From NCBI RefSeq assembly GCF_000473065.1, contig NZ_AXAZ01000034.1, forward strand, positions 18,068-82,067: a stretch of DNA of 64,000 bases, given 5' to 3'. This stretch comes from Bradyrhizobium sp. WSM1743 (GTDB taxonomy: Bacteria > Pseudomonadota > Alphaproteobacteria > Rhizobiales > Xanthobacteraceae). This document shows positions 62,199 to 64,000 of the stretch, piece after piece; positions within the stretch are counted from its first letter, which is position 1, and each line of letters begins with the position of its first letter. Below the pieces are notes generated by a model, which had not been told where the DNA came from, did no database searches, and worked only from the letters and a program-made list of their open reading frames with translations. The translations under genes were made by a program, and so were the position numbers.

Positions 62199-62216
62199 AC
62201 TTCGCATCTGCGAAGT
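62199..62216. promoter_or_regulatory. Short palindrome upstream of a small gene
   Basis: ACTTCGCA and TGCGAAGT are perfect inverted 8-bp arms with a TC centre, 35 bp before the GTG at 62251. It could be an operator or a small hairpin. Confidence 0.4.
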
Positions 62217-62250
62217 GACGAACCATCGTCAACCAAGCGCTGGAGAGCAC

Positions 62251-62397
62251 GTGGGCGAAATCGTCCGATTTGTTGCAAAATCCGAGCTGGAGCGGGCCCG
62301 CCTCATTGCCGAGGCGCGCGCGATCTATGACAGCATCTTTCCGCCGGCTGCACCCGAGCGGGCACCGCAGGACGGCGAGGAACGCGTCAAGAATTGA
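62251..62397 (+). CDS. Small hypothetical protein (48 residues, GTG start)
   Basis: GTG 62251 follows a GGAGA ribosome site. The product 'GEIVRFVAKSELERARLIAEAR...' is helical and charged with no membrane segment and ends 'EERVKN'. A longer frame upstream exists, but the ribosome site and the tRNA just before it favour this start. Family not recognised; similar short proteins of the 'E-x-R-A-R-L-I-x-E-A-R' type are known in Bradyrhizobium genomes. Confidence 0.6.
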   Translation: MGEIVRFVAKSELERARLIAEARAIYDSIFPPAAPERAPQDGEERVKN

Positions 62398-62440
62398 TCG
62401 TTGTTGCGCCGCCGGCGCATCCGTTCATGGCAATCCGGCC

Positions 62441-62635
62441 TCAGCAGGCCGCGTACCAGCCGTCGGGGAAGGGCAGGAGGGGCCAGGCGCCCTCGTTGTC
62501 GTTGGCGGCCTTCGGTGTTGCGTCATACGACCACGAACGGGGCACGAAGTCCTCCTCCGGCGCGAGCGCGAAATCTTCAAAGACCATGGCGTCCCGGACA
62601 GCATCCAGCAGCAAGTTGAATTCGGCTTCGCTCAT
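62441..62635 (-). CDS. Small acidic hypothetical protein (64 residues)
   Basis: ATG 62635 starts 'MSEAEFNLLLDAVRDAMVFEDFALAPEEDFVPRS', an acidic, partly helical protein with an aromatic C-terminus (WPLLPFPDGWYAAC). No signal peptide, no family recognised. Convergent with the small gene at 62251. Confidence 0.6.
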   Translation of the reverse strand: MSEAEFNLLLDAVRDAMVFEDFALAPEEDFVPRSWSYDATPKAANDNEGAWPLLPFPDGWYAAC

Positions 62636-62895
62636 CGCACCCTCGCAGAACGCGGATGGCGCAATGTCGCAAAGCCGGTTTGTTTCCGGATTGACCCAAT
62701 CGTTCGCATTTTAACGATGCGGCGATCGGGGCCCGATTGGTTAGCGATTCCTGAAAAAATCCCCGGCGAACCCTACTTGCCGCCACGGCGCAGTCGGTGT
62801 GAAAGAGAGATCACATCCCCAGCGGTTTATTTCCCCTACCTTTTCGCACCGTGCCGGCCAATGCAGGCCGGGGCGGGCAAAGCGGGAGACTGGTC

Positions 62896-63156
62896 ATGAA
62901 GGCGAGGTTCTTGCGGTTTGCGGGCGTGAAAAGCCGGGCGCGTGGCGCCTCGGCGGCCGGGCTGTTCCTGACGCTGTTTGCCTCCGCCGCTCATGCCCAG
63001 GGCACAGCGGAGCAGCGCCGGGCCTGCACCCCCGACGTCTACCGGCTCTGCGCCGGCGAGATCCCCAACGTCCGCTCCATTACCGCCTGCGTGCGGCGTA
63101 ACCGCGCCAGCCTCGGCGAGGCTTGCCGCTCCGTGTTCGACCAGGCTGGTAGCTGA
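62896..63156 (+). CDS. Small secreted cysteine-rich (GLG1-type repeat) protein
   Basis: The 86-residue protein has a signal peptide (hydrophobic 'AAGLFLTLFASAAHA' with cleavage near AHA-QG) and one cysteine-rich repeat 'ACTPDVYRLCAGEIPNVRSITACVRRNRASLGEACRSVF'. The C-x8-C...C-x11-C spacing fits the cysteine-rich repeats known from Golgi apparatus protein 1 (PF00839), which are common as small periplasmic proteins in Rhizobiales. It probably folds with two disulphides. Function unknown. Confidence 0.75.
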   Translation: MKARFLRFAGVKSRARGASAAGLFLTLFASAAHAQGTAEQRRACTPDVYRLCAGEIPNVRSITACVRRNRASLGEACRSVFDQAGS

Positions 63157-63277
63157 GCACGGCCTGTGGGTTTGTGCGCAGCAAGTTGCTCACCGGGTTG
63201 GCGAATCTGCCGCGGTCGGCCTGTGGATATGCTGCGGACAGGCTGTTGAGAGACGGTGCGCATCGCGACGCCACGCC

Positions 63278-63363
63278 GTAGTCCGAATGGAGCGCAGCGC
63301 AATCCGGCGCGCTGTGTCCGCGGGCATCAATTCCCGGAGTGCGCTGCGCTCCTTCCGGGCTAC
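63278..63363. repeat. Palindromic intergenic repeat (GGAGCGCAGCGC family)
   Basis: GGAGCGCAGCGC (63289-63300) and GCGCTGCGCTCC (63341-63352) are perfect inverted arms; the outer GTAGTCCG...CGGGCTAC segments pair too. It is another dispersed-repeat type, about 120 bp after the cysteine-rich gene. Confidence 0.7.
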
Positions 63364-63589
63364 AAGCGCTTGTGTTGCCCGACGGGCAAAACACACGATT
63401 GCCGGGTCAATCGGCGCGTCAAAAAATATTCGTCTTTACAGAATTTCTGATTTGTCGCATTGTCGCGTCACCTCATCCCGATCAGAGGGGCGTATCGCGA
63501 TCGTCACGAACGTGGGGTGAGCGGCGGTGGACGCTAGTCACATCGGCGCGAGGGGCATTTGCAGGGCGGGCAACCGTGAGCGAAGGCCA

Positions 63590-63890
63590 TCGCGCGCACG
63601 ACCGGTGTGATCTAGCGTACGGCAAAACCGTGTGGTCCTGGCGCCCGGGGTCTGTGCGCCAAGTCTTGTGGTGATGCGGCGGCCCGACCGGGCGCGTGCA
63701 TCAGTCATCTGCAAGGTGACGGGGGCAATAGTGCATCGCTCCCCGGGGAGAGCTCGGCATAAGCCGTCAAACCACTGCGCAGGGAAGGCCGTGTGTTTGG
63801 CTTCACCTGTATGCCGCTGTGCAGCTTCTCGTAGCGCAATCTTCGCACAGTGGACCGTGGGTGCCCGGCCGGCACCCGGTCTTCCCCATA
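63590..63890. other. Highly structured non-coding element, candidate repeat or RNA
   Basis: No supported gene covers 63157-63941. Within it, GGGAAGGCCG (63782-63791) can pair with CGGTCTTCCC (63877-63886), enclosing GGGTGCC/GGCACCC (63859-63865 and 63871-63877), and CTCCCCGGGGAG is a palindrome at 63739-63750. The stretch resembles, from memory, a recurrent Bradyrhizobium intergenic sequence, but I cannot confirm this. Transcription and strand are unknown. Confidence 0.35.
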
Positions 63891-63913
63891 GGCGTTAAGT
63901 TTATTCTTGAGTG

Positions 63914-63935
63914 TTGGAATCACACGTGATTCCAA
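63914..63935. promoter_or_regulatory. Inverted repeat containing two GANTC methylation sites
   Basis: TTGGAATCA and TGATTCCAA are perfect 9-bp arms with a CACG centre. Each arm holds a GANTC site (GAATC, GATTC), the target of CcrM-type methylation. It lies just before the ribosome site of the gene cut by the window end. Confidence 0.6.
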
Positions 63936-63941
63936 GGCGGG

Positions 63942-64000
63942 ATGGCAGACGAATCGCTTCTGAACGAGGACTGGACGAGAGTGGTTGCGCAGCTCGGCGG
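63942..64000 (+). CDS. Start of a gene cut by the window end, possibly an IS4-type transposase
   Basis: ATG 63942 follows AAGGCGGG and opens 'MADESLLNEDWTRVVAQLGG' to the end of the window without a stop. The pattern 'DW.RV...LGG' near the N-terminus is seen in a group of DDE (IS4-type) transposases from rhizobia, but 19 residues are too few to be sure. If correct, the inverted repeat and the region from about 63887 would be the left end of an insertion sequence. Confidence 0.4.
   Translation, partial: MADESLLNEDWTRVVAQLG

Noticed and set aside
63004..63520. Overlapping plus-strand frames over the cysteine-rich gene and the following gap
   Set aside because: They are shifted frames with Arg/Ala/Ser-rich products that run into the dispersed repeat at 63278.

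Overview
The window looks like chromosome from a Bradyrhizobium-type alphaproteobacterium (Bradyrhizobiaceae/Nitrobacteraceae). The grounds are high GC with long antisense shadow frames, rhizobial families (aapJQMP next to metC, a DUF3551 small protein, an MXKDX repeat protein, DUF6481, DUF2171) and several palindromic intergenic repeats of the kind scattered through these genomes. The genus is inferred from gene content and sequence style, not from a search.

Layout. 1-2.4 kb: the 3' end of an Lrp/AsnC regulator, a small secreted protein and a stand-alone TIR-domain protein. 2.4-9.3 kb: an AraC-type regulator divergent from a leucine/isovalerate catabolic operon (isovaleryl-CoA dehydrogenase, both methylcrotonyl-CoA carboxylase subunits, HMG-CoA lyase). 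9.4-17.2 kb: a DapA-family lyase and two complete TRAP transporters on the minus strand, separated by a plus-strand GntR/FCD regulator; a near-perfect FCD-type operator lies between the regulator and the first transporter. 17.5-23.3 kb: many small secreted or membrane proteins, a divergent PLP-fold protein and tRNA-Arg(UCU).

23.7-34.9 kb is an envelope block: alpha-2-macroglobulin and penicillin-binding protein 1C (a known partnership in periplasmic defence and repair), then a GT39 transferase, a PAP2 phosphatase, a polyprenyl-phosphate GT2 and a LAB_N membrane protein, which together resemble a lipid-linked sugar module decorating lipid A or another envelope glycan. 35.1-43.0 kb: a Na/Pi cotransporter, cystathionine beta-lyase and the general amino-acid ABC transporter aapJQMP. 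43.1-50.0 kb: three tandem, highly similar TPR/GT41 (SPINDLY-type) glycosyltransferases, each with the same 45-nt leader and a TTG start. 50.1-61.1 kb: cysteine synthase and a four-gene RND efflux operon (outer-membrane factor, membrane-fusion protein, two permeases).

61.1-64 kb: a DTW-domain tRNA-modification enzyme, tRNA-Cys(GCA), small orphan proteins, a highly structured non-coding stretch, and the first codons of a gene cut by the window edge that looks like a transposase. The most unusual items are the tandem GT41 triplication with its copied leaders, the orphan TIR protein, the orphan PLP protein, and the structured element beside the probable insertion sequence at the right end.
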